Origin: Coxiellaceae bacterium
GTDB lineage: Bacteria; Pseudomonadota; Gammaproteobacteria; Coxiellales; Coxiellaceae
Direction of reading: 5' to 3'
Length of the DNA stretch: 16,779 nt
NCBI GenBank assembly: GCA_014238325.1
Contig: JABABH010000184.1
Coordinates: forward strand, 1-16,779
Shown here in pieces: positions 5,787-13,882 of this stretch; positions within the stretch are counted from its first letter, which is position 1; every line of letters starts with the position of its first letter. The translations under genes were made by a program, and so were the position numbers. The notes under the pieces were generated by a model. It saw only the letters and a program-made list of their open reading frames with translations. It searched no databases and was not told the DNA's origin.

Positions 5787-7718
5787 ATGATGATGATAAG
5801 GAACTCAACGCATCACCATTTGGTTAACCCACCTTTGATCACGATCAAAAAGCTAGCTGCTTTCACCCTTACCACGCAAATAAGATACGGGTTGGTATGC
5901 CTCTTTTACCTCATAGTACTGATGACAAGTACGGCACTGGCGACTCAAGGGTCGTCCATCGTTTCTGATCAAAAGTTTAAATTTTATATGGTCGCAACCG
6001 ATACACAGACCCTACAAGCAAGATGGGATATTAGCCCAAAGAACTATTTATACCGTGATAAAATTGCATTCTCGATTCTGGACCACACCAGCAAGCTGGG
6101 TCAACCTTTATGGCCCCCTACGCAAGGTACCAAAAATTATCCTGGTATCGGCAAGATGCCTGTATATACAGGTCATCTTGTCATCCCCATCCCAGTTATA
6201 GCAAGCCAAGATCAGTTTATTAGCATACAAATTCGTTATCAAGGCTGCTCGGATAATGGCGTCTGTTATTTACCTATCAGACACGACCTGACTATCGATT
6301 TAAGACCACCCTATGGCAAACCTGTTTATCCATCCAGCTCTCCATCTACGGATAGCATCCCCGTTCAGCACATGACTGCACCTCCTGCACATCGCGCTAC
6401 AGAGCAAGATGGTATTACAAGCGGCTTCGTACATCATCCTCTCTTAGGCACCTTAATCGGATTTTTCTTATTTGGGTTATTCCTCTCTCTCACACCCTGT
6501 GTCTTACCCATGATACCTATCTTATCCGCTATTATTACAAGACAGTCCAAACAAAACTCGGGTCGAGGGTTCTTCCTATCACTCGCCTATGTCTTCGGCA
6601 TGGCACTCGCCTATGCCATGATCGGCCTTATATTCGGATGGATGGGTGATAGCCTACAAACCTTTTTCCAACATCCTGCGATACTCATTGTTTTTAGTGG
6701 TATCTTTGTCTTGCTTGCCCTGTCTTTATGGGGTGGCTATGACCTCACCTTGCCTGCTCGCTGGCAAAGCTCTCTTGCAGCCTACAGCTATAGCAAAACT
6801 GCTGGTAGTTATCTCTCAACCATCGTATTAGGCGCTGCGTCAGTATTAATTCTATCACCTTGCACCACACCGGCTTTAGTCGGCGCACTCGGCTACATCA
6901 CCCAAACAGGCCATATAGTCATGGGTGGCCTAGCACTATTTACGATGGCAATAGGGATGGGTGTGCCACTGTTATTAATCGGTGCATTCAGCAAAGCCAT
7001 ACTTCCCAAGCTGGGTCCTTGGATGCACACCATCAAATTGATATTAGGGTTCCTATTATTTGCCCTTGCCATTTGGATCATCGCGCGCCTCTTACCTGGG
7101 GTCGTCTCGCTCTTTCTATGGGGCATTTTAGCCATAAGTGCAGCTGTCACTTTTGGCAGTTTTCGAACCGCACGCACAACAGCAGAGATATTGATCAAAG
7201 TACTGGGTATTGTATTATTCATTTATGGCATCGTGATGCTGATCGGCGCAAGCTTAGGTCATTCGAATCCATTCGCTCCCCTCTACATTAAGAAACATCA
7301 ACAACCTACAGTACTCGCTACACCATCCTTCATCCCCGTGCAGAACCTGCATACCCTACAAGAACAACTTCAAAAAGCAGCCCAACTACACAAAATCACA
7401 TTACTTAAATTTTATGCAGACTGGTGCCTCTCTTGCCAAGAAATGGAAATGACAACCTGGCGCAATCCAGCCGTTCAAGCAGCAATGCAACCCCTCTATC
7501 TCTTGGGCGCTGACATCACTCAAAACACGGCGGCTCACAGAGCATTGCAACGGCACTACAAGATCGTAGGCCCACCGACAATTTTATTCTTAGACATCCA
7601 TGGGCAAGAAATACCCCATACGCGTTTAGTCGGCAAAGTCTCTGCTCAAAAATTACTCTCAGAGCTGCAATCACTCCCTACTCCCACCTCAGAAATCGAC
7701 TCAACGAACTCAAAATAA
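5787..7718 (+). CDS. dsbD: protein-disulfide reductase DsbD
   Basis: DsbD carries electrons from cytoplasmic thioredoxin across the inner membrane to periplasmic DsbC, DsbG and cytochrome-maturation partners. All three modules are visible, numbered from the ATG at 5787 (643 aa). The periplasmic N-terminal domain has CSDNGVC (Cys154 and Cys160). The eight-helix core has Cys238 in TPCVLP and Cys359 in SPCTTP. The C-terminal thioredoxin domain has YADWCLSC (Cys547 and Cys550). The N-terminus is odd. About 30 polar residues precede the export helix (GLVCLFYLIVLMTSTALA), and three consecutive ATGs (5787, 5790, 5793) follow a possible TTG at 5778, none with a good ribosome-binding site. The next gene is aroQ, 107 bases on, as in Pseudomonas (dsbD-aroQ-accB-accC). 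Confidence 0.95.
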   Translation: MMMIRNSTHHHLVNPPLITIKKLAAFTLTTQIRYGLVCLFYLIVLMTSTALATQGSSIVSDQKFKFYMVATDTQTLQARWDISPKNYLYRDKIAFSILDHTSKLGQPLWPPTQGTKNYPGIGKMPVYTGHLVIPIPVIASQDQFISIQIRYQGCSDNGVCYLPIRHDLTIDLRPPYGKPVYPSSSPSTDSIPVQHMTAPPAHRATEQDGITSGFVHHPLLGTLIGFFLFGLFLSLTPCVLPMIPILSAIITRQSKQNSGRGFFLSLAYVFGMALAYAMIGLIFGWMGDSLQTFFQHPAILIVFSGIFVLLALSLWGGYDLTLPARWQSSLAAYSYSKTAGSYLSTIVLGAASVLILSPCTTPALVGALGYITQTGHIVMGGLALFTMAIGMGVPLLLIGAFSKAILPKLGPWMHTIKLILGFLLFALAIWIIARLLPGVVSLFLWGILAISAAVTFGSFRTARTTAEILIKVLGIVLFIYGIVMLIGASLGHSNPFAPLYIKKHQQPTVLATPSFIPVQNLHTLQEQLQKAAQLHKITLLKFYADWCLSCQEMEMTTWRNPAVQAAMQPLYLLGADITQNTAAHRALQRHYKIVGPPTILFLDIHGQEIPHTRLVGKVSAQKLLSELQSLPTPTSEIDSTNSK

Positions 7719-7762
7719 ACACCAACGTCAACATAAGAACTATCGAACACCATCGATAAAAA

Positions 7763-7788
7763 TCAAGATCGTGTTGCGATCATCTTGA
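7763..7788 (+). other. inverted repeat between dsbD and aroQ
   Basis: TCAAGAT (7763-7769) and ATCTTGA (7782-7788) are perfect inverted arms. An alternative inner stem GATCG/CGATC (7767-7771 with 7777-7781) encloses the loop TGTTG. No T-run follows. It may slow or partly stop transcription leaving dsbD, or be an operator. A loose -35/-10 pair (TTGAAA 7785-7790, TATGAC 7809-7814) overlaps it but would leave almost no leader for aroQ. Confidence 0.3.
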
Positions 7789-7825
7789 AATAGACCGACT
7801 CTTAAAACTATGACAAAATATCTCA

Positions 7826-8302
7826 ATGAAAAAAATTCTGATCGTGCATGGCCCCAACCTGAATCAACTCGGCCAAAGAGAACCTAAGCAGTATGGACAA
7901 AAAACGCTGGCTGATATTGATACTGCACTCCACCAAACTGGGCAAAATTTAGGCTACCAGATACTGGCCTTTCAAAGTAATTCAGAAGGCGACATTATTG
8001 ATACTATCCATCATGCTAACGAGCAAAGCATTACGTTTATCCTCATCAATCCTGCTGCCCTCACACACACGAGCATCGCTTTGCGTGATGCACTACTGGC
8101 GACCGCCATACCCTTTATCGAAATACATATCAGCAATATTTATGCCAGGGAATCATTCCGCCATGTGTCGTATTTAGCAGACCTCGCTGTCGGTCTCATT
8201 ACTGGATTTGGCGCCTATAGCTACCAATTAGCCTTAGAAGCTGCGCATGATTATTTACAACGTCACGAACAACCCAAAGAGGATGGTTATGGACATTCGT
8301 AA
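7826..8302 (+). CDS. aroQ: type II 3-dehydroquinate dehydratase
   Basis: AroQ catalyses the trans-dehydration of 3-dehydroquinate to 3-dehydroshikimate, step three of the shikimate pathway, as a cytoplasmic dodecamer. The 158-aa protein has the type II signature GPNLNQLGQREPKQYG with catalytic Tyr23 and the preceding Arg18 on the flexible lid. It also has NPAALTHTS with Asn75 and His81, and IEIHISN with Glu99 and His101, plus Arg112. Its length is normal for the family. The start follows poor ribosome-binding sequence. The last 14 bases overlap the accB reading frame, so accB translation is probably coupled to it. Confidence 0.97.
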   Translation: MKKILIVHGPNLNQLGQREPKQYGQKTLADIDTALHQTGQNLGYQILAFQSNSEGDIIDTIHHANEQSITFILINPAALTHTSIALRDALLATAIPFIEIHISNIYARESFRHVSYLADLAVGLITGFGAYSYQLALEAAHDYLQRHEQPKEDGYGHS

Positions 8303-8753
8303 AATTCGGAAACTCATCGAGCTCATCAATGAGACTGGTATTGCCGACATCGAAGTCAAATCCGGCGAGGATTCGGTTCGCATTTCTAAATTTTCGACCT
8401 CAATCCCCACTGCACCACCCACACCTATATCGCCCGTGATAGCCACGCCTATAGAGCAGCCTAAGTCGTCTACCTCTGCCGAAGGAACAGCACCATCTAC
8501 TGCTGTTGATTCTATCAAATCGCCTATGGTTGGCACAGCATACCTAGCATCATCACCAGGAGCCAAACCTTTTGTTCACGTAGGACAACGAATCGCCATA
8601 GGGGATACTGTCTGTCTGATCGAAGCCATGAAGATGTTCAATAAAATTGAGGCTGACAAGCAAGGGGTCATCAAAGCGTGTCTGATTAAAGATGGTGAGC
8701 CTGTAGAATATGATCAACCACTATTTATCATTGATTCAGATGAGCCATTATAA
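8289..8753 (+). CDS. accB: biotin carboxyl carrier protein of acetyl-CoA carboxylase
   Basis: AccB carries CO2 on biotin from the AccC site to the AccAD carboxyltransferase, producing malonyl-CoA for fatty-acid synthesis. The start at ATG 8289 gives 154 aa beginning MDIRKIRKLIELI, the usual AccB N-terminus. AGAGG ends 6 bases before it. A longer frame from 8247 would add 14 non-conserved residues inside aroQ. A conserved N-terminal helix region (1-34) is followed by a Pro/Ala/Ser/Thr-rich flexible linker (about 35-75). The biotinyl domain (76-152) has the thumb region and EAMKM, with Lys115 as the biotinylated residue. The stop TAA shares its last base with the accC ATG (TAATG), so translation of the pair is coupled, giving near-matched amounts. 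Confidence 0.96.
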   Translation: MDIRKIRKLIELINETGIADIEVKSGEDSVRISKFSTSIPTAPPTPISPVIATPIEQPKSSTSAEGTAPSTAVDSIKSPMVGTAYLASSPGAKPFVHVGQRIAIGDTVCLIEAMKMFNKIEADKQGVIKACLIKDGEPVEYDQPLFIIDSDEPL

Positions 8754-10105
8754 TGTTTAAAAAAATTCTCATTGCTAACCGTGGTGAAATCGCTTTAAGA
8801 ATCCATCGTGCGGCACACGAATTAGGTATTAAAACTGTTGCTGCTTATTCCAGTGCCGATCGCAACCTGATGCATGTACGGCTCGCTGACGAAGCCGTGT
8901 GTATCGGTCCCCCAAATAGTGCATCCAGTTATCTTTCTATACCCGCTGTCATTAGTGCTGCTGAAATTACCAATGTTGATGCCATCCACCCTGGCTATGG
9001 ATTTCTCGCAGAAAATGCTAATTTTGCAGAGCAAGTAGAAAAAGGCCACTTTGTATTTATCGGACCTGCTCCGCATACCATTCAAACCATGGGCAATAAA
9101 GTCTCTGCGATTAAAGCCATGTCTGCAGCTGGTGTTCCATGTATTCCTGGATCGAATGGCGCGTTAACTAGCGATGCGACACTCAATAGTCGTATAGCAG
9201 AGAAAATCGGCTATCCTATCCTTATCAAAGCGGCTGGTGGTGGTGGTGGTCGCGGTATGCGTACTGTTTTTAAAGCCTCAGATTTATTGCAACAGATTGA
9301 AATGACACAGGCAGAAGCCGCCTCCGCTTTCAATCAAGATACCGTCTATATGGAAAAATTTCTCGCTCATCCACGGCATATTGAAGTGCAAGTCTTAAGC
9401 GACCGATATGGAAATGCCATCTATCTGGGGGAGCGTGATTGCTCGATGCAACGTCGTCACCAAAAAGTCATTGAAGAAGCACCCGCACCCGGCATCACTG
9501 CCAAGCAACGCGCACACCTTGGTGAGCAATGCGTAAGGGCTTGCTTAGATATGAAATATATGGGCGCTGGTACGTTTGAATTTTTATATGAAGATGGAAA
9601 TTTTTATTTTATTGAAATGAATACACGTATACAAGTTGAGCACCCTGTGACAGAAATGATCACCGGCATCGATATTGTAAAAGAACAAATCCGTATCGCA
9701 GCAGGCCTACCTTTGCAGTATCAACAAAAGGATGTGGTCATTCAAGGCCATGCTATAGAATGCCGTATTAATGCTGAAAATCCTAAGAATTTTATGCCGA
9801 GCCCCGGCACGATCACCCAATACCACGCACCTGGTGGCTTTGGCGTACGGATGGACTCACATTTATATAGTGGCTATCGAGTGCCTCCTTATTACGATTC
9901 ACTAATCGGAAAACTGATTACCTATGATGACAATCGTAAGCAAACACTCACTCGCATGAAAAGTGCTCTGTCAGAATTAGTGATTGAAGGCATCCATGCC
10001 AATATGGCCTTACATCATAGGCTCTTAGATGATCCAAATTTTCAAGAAACCGCACAAAACATACACTATTTAGAAACGCAACTCTCTGCGCATCGTGAGT
10101 CATAA
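8753..10105 (+). CDS. accC: biotin carboxylase subunit of acetyl-CoA carboxylase
   Basis: AccC uses ATP and bicarbonate to carboxylate the biotin on AccB. At 450 aa it is full length (E. coli 449). It shows the N-terminal IANRGEIALRI (7-17) and the ATP-grasp glycine-rich loop AAGGGGGRGM (160-169). It also has the HQKVIEEAPAP segment and the catalytic stretch EMNTRIQVEHPVTE (around 288-301), which holds the metal-binding Glu and catalytic Arg. The C-terminal subdomain includes ECRINAENP and SPGTI. It ends in tandem stop codons TAA TAG. In Pseudomonas prmA follows directly; here the next gene is on the opposite strand. Confidence 0.97.
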   Translation: MFKKILIANRGEIALRIHRAAHELGIKTVAAYSSADRNLMHVRLADEAVCIGPPNSASSYLSIPAVISAAEITNVDAIHPGYGFLAENANFAEQVEKGHFVFIGPAPHTIQTMGNKVSAIKAMSAAGVPCIPGSNGALTSDATLNSRIAEKIGYPILIKAAGGGGGRGMRTVFKASDLLQQIEMTQAEAASAFNQDTVYMEKFLAHPRHIEVQVLSDRYGNAIYLGERDCSMQRRHQKVIEEAPAPGITAKQRAHLGEQCVRACLDMKYMGAGTFEFLYEDGNFYFIEMNTRIQVEHPVTEMITGIDIVKEQIRIAAGLPLQYQQKDVVIQGHAIECRINAENPKNFMPSPGTITQYHAPGGFGVRMDSHLYSGYRVPPYYDSLIGKLITYDDNRKQTLTRMKSALSELVIEGIHANMALHHRLLDDPNFQETAQNIHYLETQLSAHRES

Positions 10106-10175
10106 TAGAATGAAGTACCTCATCTATTGCGCTTTTTAAAGTATTAAACAGTTGGTAATATTTCAGGCAAAAAAA

Positions 10176-10886
10176 TTATGACTTGACTGCGCGTACAAAA
10201 AGAAAATTTGGATGAGTCGATAGATAATGATAAGTTTTCTCACATATAGTTTTTGCACCTTCTAAGACTTCTCCTTCATTTAACGCCTTAATCATAAAGC
10301 CATTGTTAGAGAGCGCTGCGGTGATCTCGCTCAGTGAGCGCCGGTAAAACTGAACTTCCACGGGTACATCGACTGTATTCCATGTGTCTCGCACTAATTC
10401 ACATGCAAAGTAATTACCAGAAAGTGAATATTCAAAATCAGCAAAAGGATGATGAGTAGAGAAAACAAAGTGTCCTTCACGCTTTAAGATTCGGCTCACT
10501 TCTCCACATAGCTTATCTAAATTTTTCAAATAGTGGATCATTAATGCACTGACGACTAGGTCTGCGCTATTATCTCCGACCATAGGCAAGCCTTTGGAAA
10601 CGTCTAAAACATGCGCCTTGACACGCTCACCGAGCTTCGACTGAACGACATTCATCATGTCGCGAGAAGAGTCGATACAAGTCAGTTCGTTAGCGTTATT
10701 GGCAACAAAGTACTGAGCATAAACACCTGACCCACAACCAAGATCAATAATGTCTAATCCTCTAACCTCTCCCATCAGCTTTTTCATAGTGGGGAAATCA
10801 TACATAGCGTTATAGATATTTTTTTGAATGATGCGGTCATATTTAACCGCATGCTTTGCATATAATTCTGACATACTATCTTTCAC
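10176..10886 (-). CDS. class I SAM-dependent methyltransferase, substrate unknown
   Basis: This 236-aa soluble protein has the Rossmann methyltransferase fold. Motif I, IIDLGCGSGVY (46-56), binds SAM. The acidic residue ending strand 2 lies in CIDSS (70-74). ADLVVSALMIHYL (108-120) is the motif IV/post-IV region typical of the Methyltransf_11/25 type. The C-terminal third (Phe/Tyr/Arg-rich, around 147-190) would shape the substrate pocket and is not diagnostic. I chose the GTG at 10886 because GAGGG lies 4 bases upstream; an internal ATG at 10874 has little support. It is not PrmA. It is convergent with accC, with 70 bases between, and a long palindrome lies upstream of its start. Its isolated position suggests a later arrival. 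Confidence 0.82.
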   Translation of the reverse strand: MKDSMSELYAKHAVKYDRIIQKNIYNAMYDFPTMKKLMGEVRGLDIIDLGCGSGVYAQYFVANNANELTCIDSSRDMMNVVQSKLGERVKAHVLDVSKGLPMVGDNSADLVVSALMIHYLKNLDKLCGEVSRILKREGHFVFSTHHPFADFEYSLSGNYFACELVRDTWNTVDVPVEVQFYRRSLSEITAALSNNGFMIKALNEGEVLEGAKTICEKTYHYLSTHPNFLFVRAVKS

Positions 10887-10911
10887 CCAACCCTCGCTTC
10901 AGTAATTAAGA

Positions 10912-10965
10912 TATACCCATTCCACTTCAAGATGCGAAGTATGCATTTGAAGTGGAATGGGTATA
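10912..10965. repeat. intact palindromic repeat with perfect 19-bp arms
   Basis: TATACCCATTCCACTTCAA (10912-10930) is exactly complementary to the segment 10947-10965. The 16-base centre can pair further (ATGC 10932-10935 with GCAT 10943-10946), leaving a bulged G and a 7-base loop. It starts 4 bases past the rsmI stop codon and ends 25 bases before the methyltransferase start. An rsmI transcript would therefore fold it into a long stem, which may end transcription or protect the 3' end. Related, damaged copies are at 2115-2141 and 3017-3059. Confidence 0.92.
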
Positions 10966-10969
10966 CCTG

Positions 10970-11878
10970 CTATTTGATGTGCAGAGCCAAAGCATATAAT
11001 GTATTTTTGGGTACACGGGTTATTTTTGCTGCTAGTAAAACTGCTTGTTTTAGCGGTAACTCTTCTAGTAATAATTTTAAGATTCTTTCCTGTTCATCCG
11101 TTATCGTTGATGCTTGCGCTACATAACCACTGATAACAACCACAAACTCCCCTTTTTGCTGTTCTGTATGTGTATTCAGCCAATCATATAGCGACGCGAC
11201 TGTACCTGAATGTATCGTTTCAAAACGTTTTGTTAATTCACGTGCGATCACGACTTCTCGATCAGACTCAAAAACATCAGATAATGCTTCAAATAATCGC
11301 ACAATACGATGTACTGCTTCATATACAATGATGGTACGCGACTCGGTACGTAAGACTAATAAACGTTGCCGACACGCTGCTCCCGAGGACGGCATAAAGC
11401 CTTCAAAAACAAATCGATGAGCTGATAGCCCCGATGCAGTGATCGCTGCAATAGCAGCACAAGGCCCTGGTATAGGGACAATACGTATACCAAGAGCACG
11501 CGCCGCACGCACCAAATAATATCCAGGATCACTCATTAAGGGAGTACCCGCATCCGATACAAGCGCCACTTGTTTCCCTGCTGTTAGAACCTGACATAAT
11601 CGTTCTGTCCTTGCTTGTTCGTTATAGGCATGCAGCGAGATGGCTTTCGTTTTGATATGATAATATTCAAATAATTTCCGGCTATGACGCGTGTCTTCTG
11701 CTGCAATTAAATCTACTGTTTTTAAGATATCAATCGCTCGTACCGTCATATCTGCTCGATGGCCTATAGGCGTCGCCACCACATATAAAATGCCTAGAGA
11801 GGAATCCTGCTCTTCTGGATCTAAACTGACAGCAGGCCCACAGCGTGTGACCATGGGTGTCTTCGGTTTTTTTTGCAT
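10970..11878 (-). CDS. rsmI: 16S rRNA (cytidine1402-2'-O)-methyltransferase
   Basis: RsmI adds the 2'-O-methyl group of 16S rRNA C1402 in the decoding centre, using SAM. The 302-aa protein aligns with E. coli RsmI throughout. LYVVATPIGHRADMT is at 31-45, LIAAEDTRHS at 57-66, VSDAGTPLMSDPG at 107-119, PIPGPCA at 135-141 and RELTKRFETIH at 213-223. The C-terminal helices contain LPLKQAVLLAA. The TPIGN motif of most family members reads TPIGH here (His40). About 28 residues precede the conserved core, so translation may begin at an internal ATG (codon 9). Its first codons contain a run of eight A. It follows the hydrolase gene by 11 bases and is probably the last gene of the ABC-transporter transcript. 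Confidence 0.96.
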   Translation of the reverse strand: MQKKPKTPMVTRCGPAVSLDPEEQDSSLGILYVVATPIGHRADMTVRAIDILKTVDLIAAEDTRHSRKLFEYYHIKTKAISLHAYNEQARTERLCQVLTAGKQVALVSDAGTPLMSDPGYYLVRAARALGIRIVPIPGPCAAIAAITASGLSAHRFVFEGFMPSSGAACRQRLLVLRTESRTIIVYEAVHRIVRLFEALSDVFESDREVVIARELTKRFETIHSGTVASLYDWLNTHTEQQKGEFVVVISGYVAQASTITDEQERILKLLLEELPLKQAVLLAAKITRVPKNTLYALALHIK

Positions 11879-11889
11879 AACCCCAGATT

Positions 11890-12567
11890 TTATGATGACG
11901 GTGACAGCGGCGTGTTATAATGTTTCACAAGCATATCCTGTAACTCTATTAATCGACCATGAAAAAAATGCCCCGTATCTGGCAACACCATGAATGGAAT
12001 CGATATTTGAGCAGCATCCACGAATTGACGCACTTGATCCACCGGCACTATATCATCCTGCTCACCTTGTACTATCAGCCAAGGACACGACATATCTGTA
12101 AAGGCAGTGAAGTCAAAATGGTTAACAGGCGGCGCAATACTAATTAAAGAAGAGACCTTATGATGGTAGGCAAATTGTGCAGCAATATAAGCCCCAAAAG
12201 AAAAACCCGCTAACACAAGCGAGTATTCAGGTAATGCCCTACGCACCCAGGTTGCAATCGTTTGTAGATCCTCATACTCGCCGATAGCATTCCCATACGT
12301 ACCCGTGCTATGGTCCACGCCCCTAAAATTAAATCGTACCGTTGGCCAGCCTAAAGCATGCGCCGCTTTTGCCAATATAGTGACAACTTTATTATGCATG
12401 GTGCCTTGATACAACGGATGGGGATGACAGATAATCATCACTTTTTTCTGTGTTGATGCAGGCTCTGCTCCTGTCGTAACCATTTCTATTTGCCCAGCCA
12501 GGCTTGGTAATAGACAGTGATACGTATCGGTCGGAAAATCTGTTGGGCATAAGGGTAGGACACTCAT
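11890..12567 (-). CDS. alpha/beta hydrolase (COG2945-like)
   Basis: This 225-aa cytoplasmic serine hydrolase has the nucleophile elbow GFSFG (Ser123). Asp171/172 are in GEQDDIVP and His200 is in DTGHFFHG, giving a complete catalytic triad. HPHPLYQGTMHNKVV (48-62) and VRFNFRGVDHSTG (77-89) are hallmarks of the small COG2945 group, whose physiological substrates are unknown. There is no signal peptide. GGAG within the end of the ABC ATPase gene lies 6 bases before ATG 12567, and only 3 bases separate the two genes, so they are very likely co-translated. This suggests, but does not show, a link between the hydrolase and whatever the transporter handles. Confidence 0.88.
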   Translation of the reverse strand: MSVLPLCPTDFPTDTYHCLLPSLAGQIEMVTTGAEPASTQKKVMIICHPHPLYQGTMHNKVVTILAKAAHALGWPTVRFNFRGVDHSTGTYGNAIGEYEDLQTIATWVRRALPEYSLVLAGFSFGAYIAAQFAYHHKVSSLISIAPPVNHFDFTAFTDMSCPWLIVQGEQDDIVPVDQVRQFVDAAQISIPFMVLPDTGHFFHGRLIELQDMLVKHYNTPLSPSS

Positions 12568-12570
12568 AAC

Positions 12571-13881
12571 TTACTCCGGATTCTCTAAACTCAATCGACC
12601 TGAATTATAATCGTAAGCGAAAATTTCAGCATATCTACCCCAATCGATGACAGTCGTCAAGACTTCCTCTGCAGCTCGCTCACTTAAATCTTCACCTAGT
12701 ATCGATAAAAAATACTCCTCCGACACTTCGTGCTCTGCACGACCGTCTAAAGTTTCGCGAATATAGCGTGCTAAGGGTATATGCTCAATCACATGCTGAG
12801 AGAATATCTTTTTTCGTTCCAAAATATTCGCTTCTGCCACAGCATTACCCGATGGTGTAAGCTCAATATCACCTTCTGATACATGGGCAAATCGCAAAAT
12901 TTCTAAAGCCTCTGTAATGGGAAATAATTCATCAATTTCAAAATGTAGCTCTTCAGCTAAATCAGGCAAATCAACGATCTGGCCTTCATAGGTCGTCAAA
13001 GTTTCAAGTAAACCCATCATTGCCGAAATAGATACATGCGGTAATCGATAACCTAAATCAATCGATTTAGATGTCACGACAGCAGGCACGGCACGCTTTT
13101 CTGTCATCACTGTATAAATATTATCAACAATGCGATGAAATTCGGGATCCTCTTGGTGTCGGGGATGCGGCAAATCTAATTTCATGTGCGAACGAATCGT
13201 GCCGGACGTACTCGATAATATAATAATGCGATCCGCTAAAAAAGCAGCTTCCTCAATATTATGAGTCACAATCACAACACTTTTAATGTGGGTTTTCTTA
13301 GATTGCCAAATATCAATTAACTCTCGTCGTAAATTTTCAGCGGTGAGCACATCCAAAGCGGAAAAGGGCTCATCCATCAATAAAATTTCAGGATTAACCA
13401 CAAGAGCGCGCGCTAAACCAACACGCTGAGACATTCCTCCCGATAATTCTTTAGGATAGGCTGACTCGAATCCATCCAAGCCTACCAAGTCTATGGTATC
13501 TAAAGCACGCGAACGTCGCTCAGCACGAGGAACCCCCTGCGCCTCTAATCCTAATTCTACATTCGACAATACGGTTAACCAGGGCAATAATGCAAAATGC
13601 TGAAATACCATACTCAAGCCCGGCAAGGGGGCCGAAATCGGTACGCCATGATAACACATCTCACCTGAGGTTGGCTGAGTAAGGCCGGCTATCATACGCA
13701 ATAATGTAGATTTACCTGAACCTGACTTTCCTAGAATAACCACGATTTCTCCCTCATAACAGGAAAAGTGGATATCGTTCAATACGAGTAATTCTGGTAC
13801 ACGATGTTTTTTCTTAAATGCTTTACTGAGTCCAGAGGCCTGTAGGATAGGTTTTGGTGATAGATGATCAGGTGTATCCAT
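12571..13881 (-). CDS. ABC transporter ATPase with C-terminal AAA-associated domain
   Basis: This is the energy subunit of a nitrate/sulfonate/bicarbonate-type ABC system, acting at the inner face of the inner membrane. The 436 aa divide in two. The NBD (about 12-260) has Walker A GKSGSGKST (51-59), Q-loop Gln94, signature LSGGMSQR (146-153), Walker B ILLMDEP (166-172) and H-loop His207. The C-terminal part (about 280-430) is acidic and helical and fits the C-terminal AAA-associated domain (PF09821 type) found on some of these ATPases, presumably regulatory. Normal TauB/SsuB ATPases stop near 260 aa. The start ATG 13881 lies 1 base after the permease stop, with AGGTGG 6 bases ahead. The substrate is unknown. 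Confidence 0.92.
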   Translation of the reverse strand: MDTPDHLSPKPILQASGLSKAFKKKHRVPELLVLNDIHFSCYEGEIVVILGKSGSGKSTLLRMIAGLTQPTSGEMCYHGVPISAPLPGLSMVFQHFALLPWLTVLSNVELGLEAQGVPRAERRSRALDTIDLVGLDGFESAYPKELSGGMSQRVGLARALVVNPEILLMDEPFSALDVLTAENLRRELIDIWQSKKTHIKSVVIVTHNIEEAAFLADRIIILSSTSGTIRSHMKLDLPHPRHQEDPEFHRIVDNIYTVMTEKRAVPAVVTSKSIDLGYRLPHVSISAMMGLLETLTTYEGQIVDLPDLAEELHFEIDELFPITEALEILRFAHVSEGDIELTPSGNAVAEANILERKKIFSQHVIEHIPLARYIRETLDGRAEHEVSEEYFLSILGEDLSERAAEEVLTTVIDWGRYAEIFAYDYNSGRLSLENPE

Positions 13882-13882
13882 G

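Noticed and set aside
6860..7291. Plus-strand frame of 143 codons inside dsbD
   Set aside because: It is a shifted frame wholly within the conserved DsbD membrane core and gives a His/Cys-rich, non-family-like translation.
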